NCBI GenBank assembly: GCA_021827445.1
Contig: JAKAVW010000002.1
Span: 1 to 32,433 of the forward strand
Length of the DNA: 32,433 bases
Direction of reading: 5' to 3'
Source: Pseudomonadota bacterium
GTDB lineage: Bacteria; Pseudomonadota; Gammaproteobacteria; Acidithiobacillales; Acidithiobacillaceae
The translations under genes were made by a program, and so were the position numbers. This document shows positions 22,029 to 28,483 of the stretch, in pieces. Within the stretch, counting starts at the first letter, position 1; every line of letters begins with the position of its first letter. The notes under the pieces are model-generated. The model had not been told where the DNA came from, did no database searches, and saw only the letters and a program-made list of their open reading frames with translations.

Positions 22029-22067
22029 TGCAATGAGCATCGCGATGCTGTCGCAAGGAGTGATCTG

Positions 22068-22802
22068 ATGTCGATATTTAAACGTGCCGCAGAAATACTG
22101 GAAGGCAAGGTGAATCATTTTCTCGATAACGCGGAGGATCCCGGAGAAAGCCTGGACCTGTCTTATGAGAAAATGATTACGAATTTGCAGGATACCAAAA
22201 GACATCTTGCTGATGTGGTGACCGAGCGGGTGTCTCTGGAAAATCAGATGGCGCAGGCGCAGAAGGCCGCCGACAAAGCGGATGCGGATGCGCGAACGGC
22301 GCTGGGTGCCAACCGGGAAGATCTGGCGCGCGCTGAGCTGGCCCAGAAGCAGTCCGAATTGCAGAAGATCGCTTCTCTCAAGGAAGCGCATGACACGGTG
22401 GCGGCACAGGCGCAGAAGCTGACGGATTATGAGAGCAAGCTGCAGGACCATATCGAACAGTTCCGGACCCAGAAGGAAGTCACCAAAAGTGAGATGACCG
22501 CGGCGCAGGCGGAAGTTAAAGCTGGAGAGTCGCTCACGGGCATCGGCCAGGGTATGAACGACGCCGGTGAGGCCATGCGCCGCGCCGAGGATCGTACCCA
22601 GCAGATGGAATCCAAGGCGTCGGCCTTGGATGGTCTGATGGAGTCCGGTGCGTTGAATGATCCCCTGGATAGTCGCAGCCAGACTGAAAAAGAGCTCGAC
22701 AAAGTGCGTGCGACGAGTGGTGTGGATGATGATCTCGCTAAGCTCAAGGCGGAAATGGCGAAGGATAAGGGCACATCGGGGAGCGGCATTACCGGGAGTT
22801 GA
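22068..22802 (+). CDS. PspA/IM30 (Vipp1) family coiled-coil protein
   Basis: A 244-aa ESCRT-III-like membrane-remodelling protein. The family start is present: an amphipathic helix MSIFKRAAEILEGKVNHFLDNAEDPGESLDLSYEKMI that inserts in the inner membrane, then a long coiled coil (about residues 40-170) rich in Ala, Gln, Lys and Glu. The tail ends in GTSGSGITGS and lacks the extended helix of Vipp1. In E. coli PspA responds to proton-motive-force loss and inhibits PspF; here no pspF, pspB or pspC gene is adjacent, and I saw no sigma-54 promoter. The AAGGAGTGATCTG ribosome site supports this start. It closes the four-gene cluster. Confidence 0.9.
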   Translation: MSIFKRAAEILEGKVNHFLDNAEDPGESLDLSYEKMITNLQDTKRHLADVVTERVSLENQMAQAQKAADKADADARTALGANREDLARAELAQKQSELQKIASLKEAHDTVAAQAQKLTDYESKLQDHIEQFRTQKEVTKSEMTAAQAEVKAGESLTGIGQGMNDAGEAMRRAEDRTQQMESKASALDGLMESGALNDPLDSRSQTEKELDKVRATSGVDDDLAKLKAEMAKDKGTSGSGITGS

Positions 22803-22831
22803 GGGCTCTGGTAGGTGCTTTGGGCAGAGGA

Positions 22832-22860
22832 TTGACCGACTCCCCGTCTGTAGGTATAGT
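22832..22860 (+). promoter_or_regulatory. Predicted promoter of the tRNA-Arg gene
   Basis: TTGACC and TATAGT are separated by exactly 17 bp, each one mismatch from consensus. Transcription would begin a few bases before the tRNA. This is the best sigma-70 match in the window. Confidence 0.75.
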
Positions 22861-22871
22861 ACGCCCTCCAC

Positions 22872-22948
22872 GCGCTCGTAGCTCAGCTGGATAGAGCAAC
22901 TGGCTACGAACCAGTAGGTCGGCGGTTCGACTCCGTCCGAGCGCACCA
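22872..22948 (+). tRNA. tRNA-Arg (anticodon ACG)
   Basis: Complete cloverleaf: acceptor GCGCTCG with CGAGCGC, D arm GCTCAGCTGGATAGAGC, anticodon arm ACTGG-CTACGAA-CCAGT with ACG at 22906-22908 (read as ICG after deamination), T arm GGCGG-TTCGACT-CCGTC. CCA is encoded. It borders a region of accessory character, and tRNA 3' ends are common integration targets. Confidence 0.97.
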
Positions 22949-22955
22949 ATAAATC

Positions 22956-22991
22956 AGGCACTTAGCGCAGCAAGCTAGTGCCTTTATTTTT
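22956..22991 (+). terminator. Intrinsic terminator of the tRNA-Arg gene
   Basis: AGGCAC-T-TAGC pairs with GCTA-GTGCCT around a 7-nt loop, giving a ten-pair stem with one bulge, followed by TTTATTTTT. It begins 8 nt after the tRNA. Confidence 0.75.
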
Positions 22992-22992
22992 C

Positions 22993-23012
22993 GGGCTAAC
23001 CCAGGGCTAACC
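22993..23012. repeat. Tandem direct repeat GGGCTAACC
   Basis: Two exact copies of GGGCTAACC start 11 bp apart, just past the tRNA-Arg terminator. The remaining bases up to the mazF stop at 23215 show no supportable gene. The repeat could be a recombination-arm or attachment-site remnant, but no integrase is present. Confidence 0.5.
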
Positions 23013-23214
23013 GCAGAAAGAAAAACGGCGCTGTCGGCAGGGAGGAGTAGAGTGGTTTTTGAGGTACCCTGAAAAAAGATCGGAAGCAGGATCGAATCAG
23101 ATCGAGCCCGCCCCATAATGGTGGGTCTGTACCAAAAGCAATCATTATAAAATGAAAAATGATAGCGAGTGTTTATGCGTAAAAAATGGCCCCATAAGAA
23201 TAATGAACGCTTAT

Positions 23215-23523
23215 CTAACTCAGCATTTCAAGCAATACGGAGTGCCACTCCGAAAGGGCTATCTCGCCCATTTTTCCAGCCAGGCGGTGCTTGTCTACTG
23301 CACGAATCTGGTCGAGCAATATGCGGGCTGGTTTACCCGTAAACACCAATTCCGGCCTGCAACCCAGTGGTTGCCCTGCGCTGGTCAGCGGGGCCACGAT
23401 GACACGAGGTAATGCTGAATTGAGATCGTCTGGAGACACAATCAAAGCTGGTCGCGTCTTTCTGATTTCAGTGCCCACAGTGGGATCGAGATTCACCCAG
23501 TACACCTCACCACGCTTTACCAT
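23215..23523 (-). CDS. mazF: MazF/PemK-family endoribonuclease toxin
   Basis: mRNA interferase toxin of a type II toxin-antitoxin pair. It has 102 aa from the ATG at 23523; the ORF-track start is a GTG two codons earlier. Family motifs: VKRGEVYWVNLDPTVGTEIRKTRPALIVS (with the catalytic arginine), VIVAPLTSAG (with the catalytic threonine) and DQIRAVDKHRLAGKMG. All are intact, so the toxin looks active. It overlaps the antitoxin stop by 7 bp, the usual coupled order antitoxin-toxin. Cleavage specificity cannot be predicted. Confidence 0.93.
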   Translation of the reverse strand: MVKRGEVYWVNLDPTVGTEIRKTRPALIVSPDDLNSALPRVIVAPLTSAGQPLGCRPELVFTGKPARILLDQIRAVDKHRLAGKMGEIALSEWHSVLLEMLS

Positions 23524-23753
23524 GCCCACTCTTCAACACCTTCATCTACAGGTATCTGGTTTAGAGGTTCCACGTCCATATCTGACCGATAGCCCTCAAA
23601 CCACCCTGCGCGCATCGCGCGCAGGGGCCTTATAACCAAAGCGTTACCTTCCACGGCAATATCTACGTCATCATCCATCCCGCAGGCCGCCAGAAATGGT
23701 GCTGGAATGAGAATGCCACGTGAATTACCTATCTTCCGTATGGTGGATCGCAT
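23517..23753 (-). CDS. mazE: MazE-family antitoxin (AbrB-like swapped-hairpin)
   Basis: A 78-aa antitoxin that neutralises MazF and represses the operon. The ATG at 23753 is chosen because it gives the family start MRSTIRKIGNSRGILIPAPFLAACGMDDDVDIAVEGNALVIRP, an AbrB-type DNA-binding hairpin, and has GGGGGAG upstream; the ORF-track start adds 26 unrelated residues. The acidic C-terminal tail (DMDVEPLNQIPVDEGVEEWAW) is the typical unstructured toxin-binding segment. Confidence 0.92.
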   Translation of the reverse strand: MRSTIRKIGNSRGILIPAPFLAACGMDDDVDIAVEGNALVIRPLRAMRAGWFEGYRSDMDVEPLNQIPVDEGVEEWAW

Positions 23754-23775
23754 ACAATATCTCCCCCGCAATGAA

Positions 23776-23796
23776 ATTATAATAATGTTATAACAT
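23776..23796 (-). promoter_or_regulatory. Promoter and candidate MazE operator
   Basis: An exact TATAAT on the minus strand (23781-23776) lies 22 nt before the mazE ATG. Immediately upstream is a perfect 12-bp palindrome ATGTTATAACAT (23785-23796), lying within the spacer of the promoter. A MazE-type repressor bound there would block transcription. No good -35 is visible. Confidence 0.5.
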
Positions 23797-24139
23797 GTGA
23801 GCGATGGAACGCAAGCCGTGTTGTGAATCACTCATCTGCGACGTTGGTGATACGAACAGATACAGGGAGGTCGCATAGTCCAATATCTGGACATTCGCTA
23901 TCGTTCTCACCGCCTCGTCTAAGGTAACCGTCTCTTTTCCGCAGTTCTGTTCGCCGATCGCAAGGGATGCGGTGTCGAGACTGTTGGTCAATTTCAATGC
24001 CGGCGCTTTTTGTCAACATCGTCATTGGCCCCTTTCTAAACTTGTTCCGGCTGCATGCCATAGAGTTAGCCATTCAATCATGATTTGGATATTCACGCCG
24101 TGCGTATTGCTCTGTGCGTTGCACGATCATCTACTAGTA
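23797..24139. other. Gap with coding-like debris between mazEF and the sugar kinase
   Basis: Two overlapping minus-strand frames (23788-23997 and 23828-24073) give protein-like stretches such as LDEAVRTIANVQILDYATSLYLF, but no recognisable domain, no convincing ribosome site, and the first runs into the mazEF promoter. I read them as remnants of a lost gene rather than functional genes. No transposase motif is legible. Confidence 0.4.
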
Positions 24140-25555
24140 CTAGATCTCCGTTGAGAAAAAGGGCGTGGATAGCGCCTCAAAGTGCTCGCGGAACTGATGG
24201 TAATATTCCCGGTACTGCGAGGCGGCTGTGGTCTCTGGCAGGAACACCTGCTCCGCTGCGGGCTGGCGGGTCTGCAGGGTTTCCAGTTCGCCGAGATCGA
24301 TGCTGGCGGCGAGGAGCGCGCTGCCGAGGGCGGGATCACCGTGGGCAATGACTTGCACGGGCTTGTCGAGAATGTTGGCGCGCATTTGCATCCAAGGCAA
24401 ATTGGCTGTACCCCCACCGGTGCTGCGGATGGCACCGACGATGGCGATCTGCTGTTCCTCAAGCGTGGCGTAACACCAGGCTTCGATATAGCTGAGCCCT
24501 TCGAGCAAGGCTTGAAAGCGCACTTCGGCAGCGAGAGGGGGGATGCTGCTGCCGGGCCATTGGGGGGCGTTGAGGGGATAACGCTCGCCGGTGGTCGGCA
24601 GCGGATACAGGAGTTGGCCGCTGGGCGTCGCGGGTTTGAGGGCGGCACTCAGTGCCACCATTTGTGGGCGGCTGAAGTGGCGGAGTAGCGCGGCGCCACC
24701 GCTGTTGGAGGCGGCGCCCACCAGCGTATGCCGACCCAGATAATGGCTGTAAAGACCCTTCCCGGCATAGGGACGCGTATGGACGACCTTGATGGCGAGG
24801 GTCGAGCCGAGACTGCTGAGTGCCTGTCCGGGGCTATGAAGTCCGGCGGCGATGGCGGCGGCGACGCTGTCGGTACAGCCAGCGCGCACTACGGTATGCG
24901 CCGGTATCTGTAAACGTCGTGCCCAGTCCGGCCGCACGGTTCCGTAGTTTTCTCCCTCGCGTAGCGCGTGCGGCAACAGGGCGGGATTCACGTCGGCAAT
25001 TTTAAGCAGCCCTAACAGCGCCGGCGGGTAACTGAGCCGCGCCCCATCTAACCCCAGTTTGAGCAGATTGCCGCGATCCGCTTGGCCAAAGAGGCCAGTC
25101 AGCTGGGCGGCCACCCAGTCAGCCTGATGATGGAGGTAACGCAGGCGTGGATAGTGCGGATCGTGACGGCGTAGCCAGAGGAGCTTGCTGAGCGAGCTGG
25201 CGGCACCCAGCGCGGCGTCACCTGCGGGCCATTCGCGCGCCAGCCACGTCGCTTCTTCCTGGGCGCGTTGATCGGAGTAGAGCAGAGCAGGGCCGAGGGG
25301 AGCACCTCGGGTATCACAGGGCAACAGGGTCGCAGAGGTGCCATCGATGCTGATGGCAGTCAAGGCCCGCCAGCCAGTAGGGGACTGCCGTATTAGCGTG
25401 GCGGCGAGCTGCTCGATGCCCTCGAGCCAGACTGTGGCTTCGGTGAGGGGACCAGGGTAGGGAAGTGCCGCGTGTGCGACGATCTGCAGGCCGTCGTCGA
25501 TGAGCACTCCGCGCACGCCGGAGGTGCCGAGATCAATCCCCAGGTAGGTGGGCAT
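24140..25555 (-). CDS. FGGY-family sugar kinase (xylulokinase/D-ribulokinase-like)
   Basis: ATP-dependent sugar kinase of 471 aa. The N-terminal phosphate loop YLGIDLGTSGVRG holds Asp8. The first FGGY domain includes ISIDGTSAT and LLYSDQRA. The catalytic-base motif is AGCTDSVAAAIAAG (Asp229). The C-terminal domain has SSLGSTLAIK, RSTGGGTANLPWMQM and DPALGSALLAA. The Asp8 and Asp22x pair and compact length resemble the cyanobacterial/plant XK-1-like D-ribulose kinases more than E. coli XylB, but the substrate is not certain. In an autotroph it could return free ribulose or xylulose to the pentose phosphate pool. It is strikingly GC-rich compared with both flanks. Confidence 0.85.
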   Translation of the reverse strand: MPTYLGIDLGTSGVRGVLIDDGLQIVAHAALPYPGPLTEATVWLEGIEQLAATLIRQSPTGWRALTAISIDGTSATLLPCDTRGAPLGPALLYSDQRAQEEATWLAREWPAGDAALGAASSLSKLLWLRRHDPHYPRLRYLHHQADWVAAQLTGLFGQADRGNLLKLGLDGARLSYPPALLGLLKIADVNPALLPHALREGENYGTVRPDWARRLQIPAHTVVRAGCTDSVAAAIAAGLHSPGQALSSLGSTLAIKVVHTRPYAGKGLYSHYLGRHTLVGAASNSGGAALLRHFSRPQMVALSAALKPATPSGQLLYPLPTTGERYPLNAPQWPGSSIPPLAAEVRFQALLEGLSYIEAWCYATLEEQQIAIVGAIRSTGGGTANLPWMQMRANILDKPVQVIAHGDPALGSALLAASIDLGELETLQTRQPAAEQVFLPETTAASQYREYYHQFREHFEALSTPFFSTEI

Positions 25556-25565
25556 CCGGGTGTCG

Positions 25566-25631
25566 TCAGTATTCGAGGGTCTGTTGGCTGGCCCAGTGCA
25601 GGGGCGGAAGCTGGTTTTGAGTGGTGGGCAC
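25566..25631 (-). CDS. Possible 21-aa leader peptide upstream of the sugar kinase
   Basis: GTG-initiated frame MPTTQNQLPPLHWASQQTLEY, with a consensus AGGAGG exactly 8 nt upstream, ending 10 nt before the kinase ATG. The kinase itself has no good ribosome site, so translational coupling through this frame is plausible. A TATAAT on the minus strand (25667-25662) gives it a likely transcript. Too short for the ORF track; no family recognised. Confidence 0.4.
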   Translation of the reverse strand: MPTTQNQLPPLHWASQQTLEY

Positions 25632-25661
25632 CGGGAGCGCCTCCTGTTTAAACGTGCTTAA

Positions 25662-25667
25662 ATTATA
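25662..25667 (-). promoter_or_regulatory. Candidate -10 element for the sugar kinase unit
   Basis: An exact TATAAT on the minus strand, about 30 nt before the leader ORF. A matching -35 at 17 bp is poor (GGGCAC), so an activator or an alternative spacing may be needed. Confidence 0.35.
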
Positions 25668-25770
25668 CTATAGCAAAAACTCTCGTGCCCCATGAGTCTC
25701 TCTCCACCATCGTCCTCTTGGCCTTCAAGTGTTCTCGCGAGTGTTTGGCAATGCTCGCCGACGAGCCCCC

Positions 25771-25800
25771 TATAATATTTAATCTTGATTAAATATTATA
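25771..25800. repeat. Perfect 13-bp inverted repeat
   Basis: TATAATATTTAAT-CTTG-ATTAAATATTATA. The 30-bp element is pure A/T in both arms and can form a hairpin or bind a dimeric regulator. It contains TATAAT on both strands, so it could also hold divergent -10 elements. It is not followed by a T tract. Confidence 0.6.
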
Positions 25801-26089
25801 GTAATTATATTTAACTTTTGTTAACTAGAAGCCTCCCCTATACTACACTTCAGTTATCGCCACTCTGTGCGCGCCGATAAATCTCTATGGGGAGAGGGGA
25901 CGAGCTATGAGGTTTTGTGGCAAATCCAATAAGTATTCGCGAACTGGGCTAGCTCTGCGTCCAAAGCGATCTGCGACAATAGTATCACATTCAGCCGATG
26001 GGTACGAAGAAGAAATCGTTCTCTGCTGTTCGGTGTTGCTGCATCGGAAAAGAGCGGTGTACGGGTTCTGACCATAGCAAAAAATGACA

Positions 26090-26103
26090 ATAAATATATT
26101 TAT
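26090..26103. promoter_or_regulatory. 14-bp palindrome before the two-TM gene
   Basis: ATAAATATATTTAT is a perfect palindrome ending 21 nt before the ATG at 26125. Location and AT content suit a promoter or operator. Chance is not excluded in AT-rich sequence. Confidence 0.35.
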
Positions 26104-26124
26104 CCAATACAGTGGGGTTATGCG

Positions 26125-26976
26125 ATGTCAAAGGCTATGTTTCTACGAATATTTATTGGGTTATTTGGTATGGTATTTATCGTGCTAACATTCTGGTTGA
26201 GCGCATACTTTCATTTGAACATTTCGATAAAGCTGGTAATTGTTTTGGCTTTTGCGTTGGCGACATTTTTTGCAGAAGTGATAATAGCCATCGATAATCT
26301 AGAAAAAAGATTAAAAAATGCTTTCCCGTCATTGGAGCTTTCTCTTAAGGATCAGATTGCACTCAATGAAACCATAAAGCTATATAATAAACTAAAAAAG
26401 AATAACACGGGTATTTCTACCAGAATAGCTCTTGCGGATTTTGAGAAAATACATCATGTATTAAGTCAGGCAGAAAAAAATGGAGACTTTGTTTTTCATG
26501 ACATTTATTCAGCTTCGATGATCTTGCTAGCGGCATTAGAGCCAGGACAGTCATTTAAAGTTGTAAGCAACCTTACCAAAAGGTTTTATTGGAAATCAGG
26601 GAAGGACATGTCTGAACATGCAAAGCTAAACTATCGGCAGGCAAAAAGAGGTGTCCACATTGAACGTATATTTATTTTAAACAACAAAGATGATTTATCT
26701 GAAATAAAAGAAATCATGGAAGAACAGGAAGAAAATAATATCAACGTATCGTACGCTTTTAGAAGCGATTTAGACAAGCTGTTGCCATATGCTAGCTTTG
26801 CCATATCAGAAGAACAAACAGCAGGGATAATATCACACAGGGAGGATTCTTTGGGAAAAGTGACTATCACATCGAATAATGAAATAATCACTGATCTTGC
26901 CACAAAATTTGATGATATAAAAAGACAAGCACAAACTGTCAAGCTTGCATCAGAAATTCACCAGACTAATACCTAA
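26125..26976 (+). CDS. Two-TM protein of unknown function with a PLD-like C-terminal region
   Basis: A 283-aa protein with codon use much richer in A and T than its neighbours, a sign of transfer. Two TM helices at the N-terminus (about residues 7-29 and 33-56) leave a short loop outside and a large cytosolic part. Residues 60-115 are helical and charged. Residues 125-265 contain SASMILLAALEPGQSFKVVS, HAKLNYRQAKRGVHIERIFIL and EIKEIMEEQEENNINVSYAF, a pattern I associate with catalytically dead phospholipase D-like sensor domains; no HKD motif is present. GGGG lies upstream of the ATG. It stands alone. A role in membrane stress or phage defence is only a guess. Confidence 0.75.
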   Translation: MSKAMFLRIFIGLFGMVFIVLTFWLSAYFHLNISIKLVIVLAFALATFFAEVIIAIDNLEKRLKNAFPSLELSLKDQIALNETIKLYNKLKKNNTGISTRIALADFEKIHHVLSQAEKNGDFVFHDIYSASMILLAALEPGQSFKVVSNLTKRFYWKSGKDMSEHAKLNYRQAKRGVHIERIFILNNKDDLSEIKEIMEEQEENNINVSYAFRSDLDKLLPYASFAISEEQTAGIISHREDSLGKVTITSNNEIITDLATKFDDIKRQAQTVKLASEIHQTNT

Positions 26977-27327
26977 ATTCGTGTGTTTCTCATCGCTGTA
27001 ACCCCACTAGCGGTAAAAGCTCGCAGCACTCACGGATACTTTGCGGCAATAAGGCACCAACGCTCAATTCGCTGACAGTCTGCTTATCCACAGCGCCTGC
27101 TGCGCAGGCTTCCGCACTGCGCCGTCGGCATTCTTCCCTGTGACTGATTGCATCTCTAAGACTCTCCTTGATCACCATCGGGAACCTAATTGTCTATATT
27201 CTAAGAATCAGAAATATAATACTGCTGAGTTACCCGTTGCCTGGAATCCGCTGGTTCCGAGCATGCCTTGTTGGCTGACTCCGACACTGAAATGCTCCAC
27301 GAAGCCTCCGGGGGCTTACTTTGAAAG
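26977..27327. other. Gap between the two-TM gene and the PDC-like gene
   Basis: About 350 bp. A minus-strand frame at 26990-27178 (62 codons, with CAAGAVDKQTVSELSVG) looks like the end of a lost gene but has no recognisable domain. A short hairpin AAGCC-TCCGGG-GGCTT near 27305-27320 could help stop the minus-strand transcript from the next gene, but there is no T tract. No real gene is supported. Confidence 0.5.
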
Positions 27328-28356
27328 TCAGCCATTATTCCACAAAGAATGATCCCTTTTGAGGAACTCGTCATATGGAATATAGTGAGAGCAATCGGAG
27401 GAAAATGTCAATCCTACTGTACCGTTAAAGATATTGATCGATCCAGAGCGAAGATAAAACATTCCTTTCATGAGTCTCAACGTTCGCAAATTACTCAATA
27501 TAGCCCGAATCTCTTGGTGGGTTACCACAGTTCCGTCTGGATAGGAGCGCTTGGGATACGCCAAACAAATAGCCGGATCAATTAGTTCTTCCATGGTCAG
27601 CAGACGATACCGATACGGATCATCCATCACCCAAAGTATGGCCTGGCTGCTGGAGAAATGCAGAATTACATGATACACCCCATGTACGAGTATCAATTCT
27701 TCCACCACACTAAGCACGGTATCCAGATGCCGATCCATTTTGCTTTCCGAGCGCATCTTCGTAACGACCGTATCTGAAATGAACGGGTCTCCTTCGAACC
27801 GCCGGGAATACCGGGGCTCTTCGTATATTTCGCCTGGCTGAGGCAAGTCCCTCAAAGCAAAATCGGCACCTATGAAACCGAGAAGCATTCCGTCACTGTC
27901 ACGTACAAATTGGACAGCGGTTAATGACGGCCGTAGCGCCCGCAGACTGATGTAAGCTTCGCATAACAGAAAATCGACAGCTTGGACGCCTTCTCGGATG
28001 TAGGGCCATTGCTGATACTGCGCCTCGCGATTTTTGTCAGAATACTCGGCGGCCAGCAAGGCTTCTCTGGTGTACGGCCGGTCTGATCGATCCCGGCCAA
28101 AGTGCTCGCCGAGCAGACCTTCACGGCTGATGTTGGACGTTATCTGCACTCCACCGGTGTCCAACGCATATAGAAATTTACAGTGCGGCACAGTGGAGAA
28201 GGCCTCGTTCAATGCAGCCTCCATTTTCGGACGGTCACCCCACACATGACTGCATGCATCCGCCAGGTGTCGCAACGGGTCGTACAGCAACCCGGTAAGC
28301 AACGCACGTTGCTGAAATACCCGTCTGGGCAGAGAAGAGTCTTCGTGCGTACTCAT
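27328..28356 (-). CDS. Cytosolic protein with a Cache/PDC-like sensor domain
   Basis: A 342-aa protein without TM helices or signal peptide. Residues about 58-172 resemble a PDC/Cache ligand-sensing domain: KFLYALDTGGVQITSNIS, GRDRSDRPYTREAL, YISLRALRPSLTAVQFVRDSDGMLLGFIGADFALRDLP. This fold usually senses small molecules outside the cell; a soluble version is less usual. Residues about 185-342 match nothing I recognise. GGAGGG about 8 nt before the ATG supports the start. It is encoded on the same strand 127 nt after dabA, so it may belong to the dab transcript and sense carbon or pH state. That link is inference. Confidence 0.65.
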   Translation of the reverse strand: MSTHEDSSLPRRVFQQRALLTGLLYDPLRHLADACSHVWGDRPKMEAALNEAFSTVPHCKFLYALDTGGVQITSNISREGLLGEHFGRDRSDRPYTREALLAAEYSDKNREAQYQQWPYIREGVQAVDFLLCEAYISLRALRPSLTAVQFVRDSDGMLLGFIGADFALRDLPQPGEIYEEPRYSRRFEGDPFISDTVVTKMRSESKMDRHLDTVLSVVEELILVHGVYHVILHFSSSQAILWVMDDPYRYRLLTMEELIDPAICLAYPKRSYPDGTVVTHQEIRAILSNLRTLRLMKGMFYLRSGSINIFNGTVGLTFSSDCSHYIPYDEFLKRDHSLWNNG

Positions 28357-28427
28357 AAAAAAGTACCCTCCATGGTTGCTGGTCTCTCCCGCCGACGTTG
28401 GTCAGATCTCCCACACATGGCTTCCAT
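28353..28427 (-). CDS. Possible 24-aa ORF coupled to the PDC-like gene
   Basis: MEAMCGRSDQRRRERPATMEGTFL, with GGAGG 4 nt before the ATG, and a stop that overlaps the next start (ATGA). It lies between dabA and the PDC-like gene and would couple their translation. An earlier in-frame ATG at 28445 is possible. Could be chance. Confidence 0.3.
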   Translation of the reverse strand: MEAMCGRSDQRRRERPATMEGTFL

Positions 28428-28483
28428 ATTTCCTCCAATGGCCATCTCGGGCGAGTTCTTGGTGCGCAATGCAGCAGGATTTT

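Larger units (their letters stand above)
25668..26124. other. Long intergenic region, AT-rich, no supportable gene
   Basis: About 450 bp between the divergent kinase and the two-TM gene. It contains a perfect 13-bp inverted repeat (25771-25800) and a 14-bp palindrome (26090-26103), listed separately. A minus-strand frame at 25905-26090 encodes 61 residues without any recognisable domain and lacks a ribosome site; I do not call it. Confidence 0.6.

Noticed and set aside
21495-22961. 488-aa minus-strand ORF opposite the YbjQ and PspA genes
   Set aside because: It runs antisense through two clearly coding genes and the tRNA-Arg. Its start (GVEPPTYWFVASCSIQLSYER) is the familiar false translation of an antisense tRNA. 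It has no domain signature.
23085-23115. tRNA-like fragment (GGATCGAATCAGATCGAGCCCGCC) as an attachment-site copy
   Set aside because: It does not match the tRNA-Arg 3' end and no cloverleaf can be built around it.
23152-23412. Plus-strand ORF over mazF
   Set aside because: Antisense to a complete MazF gene and without a ribosome site.
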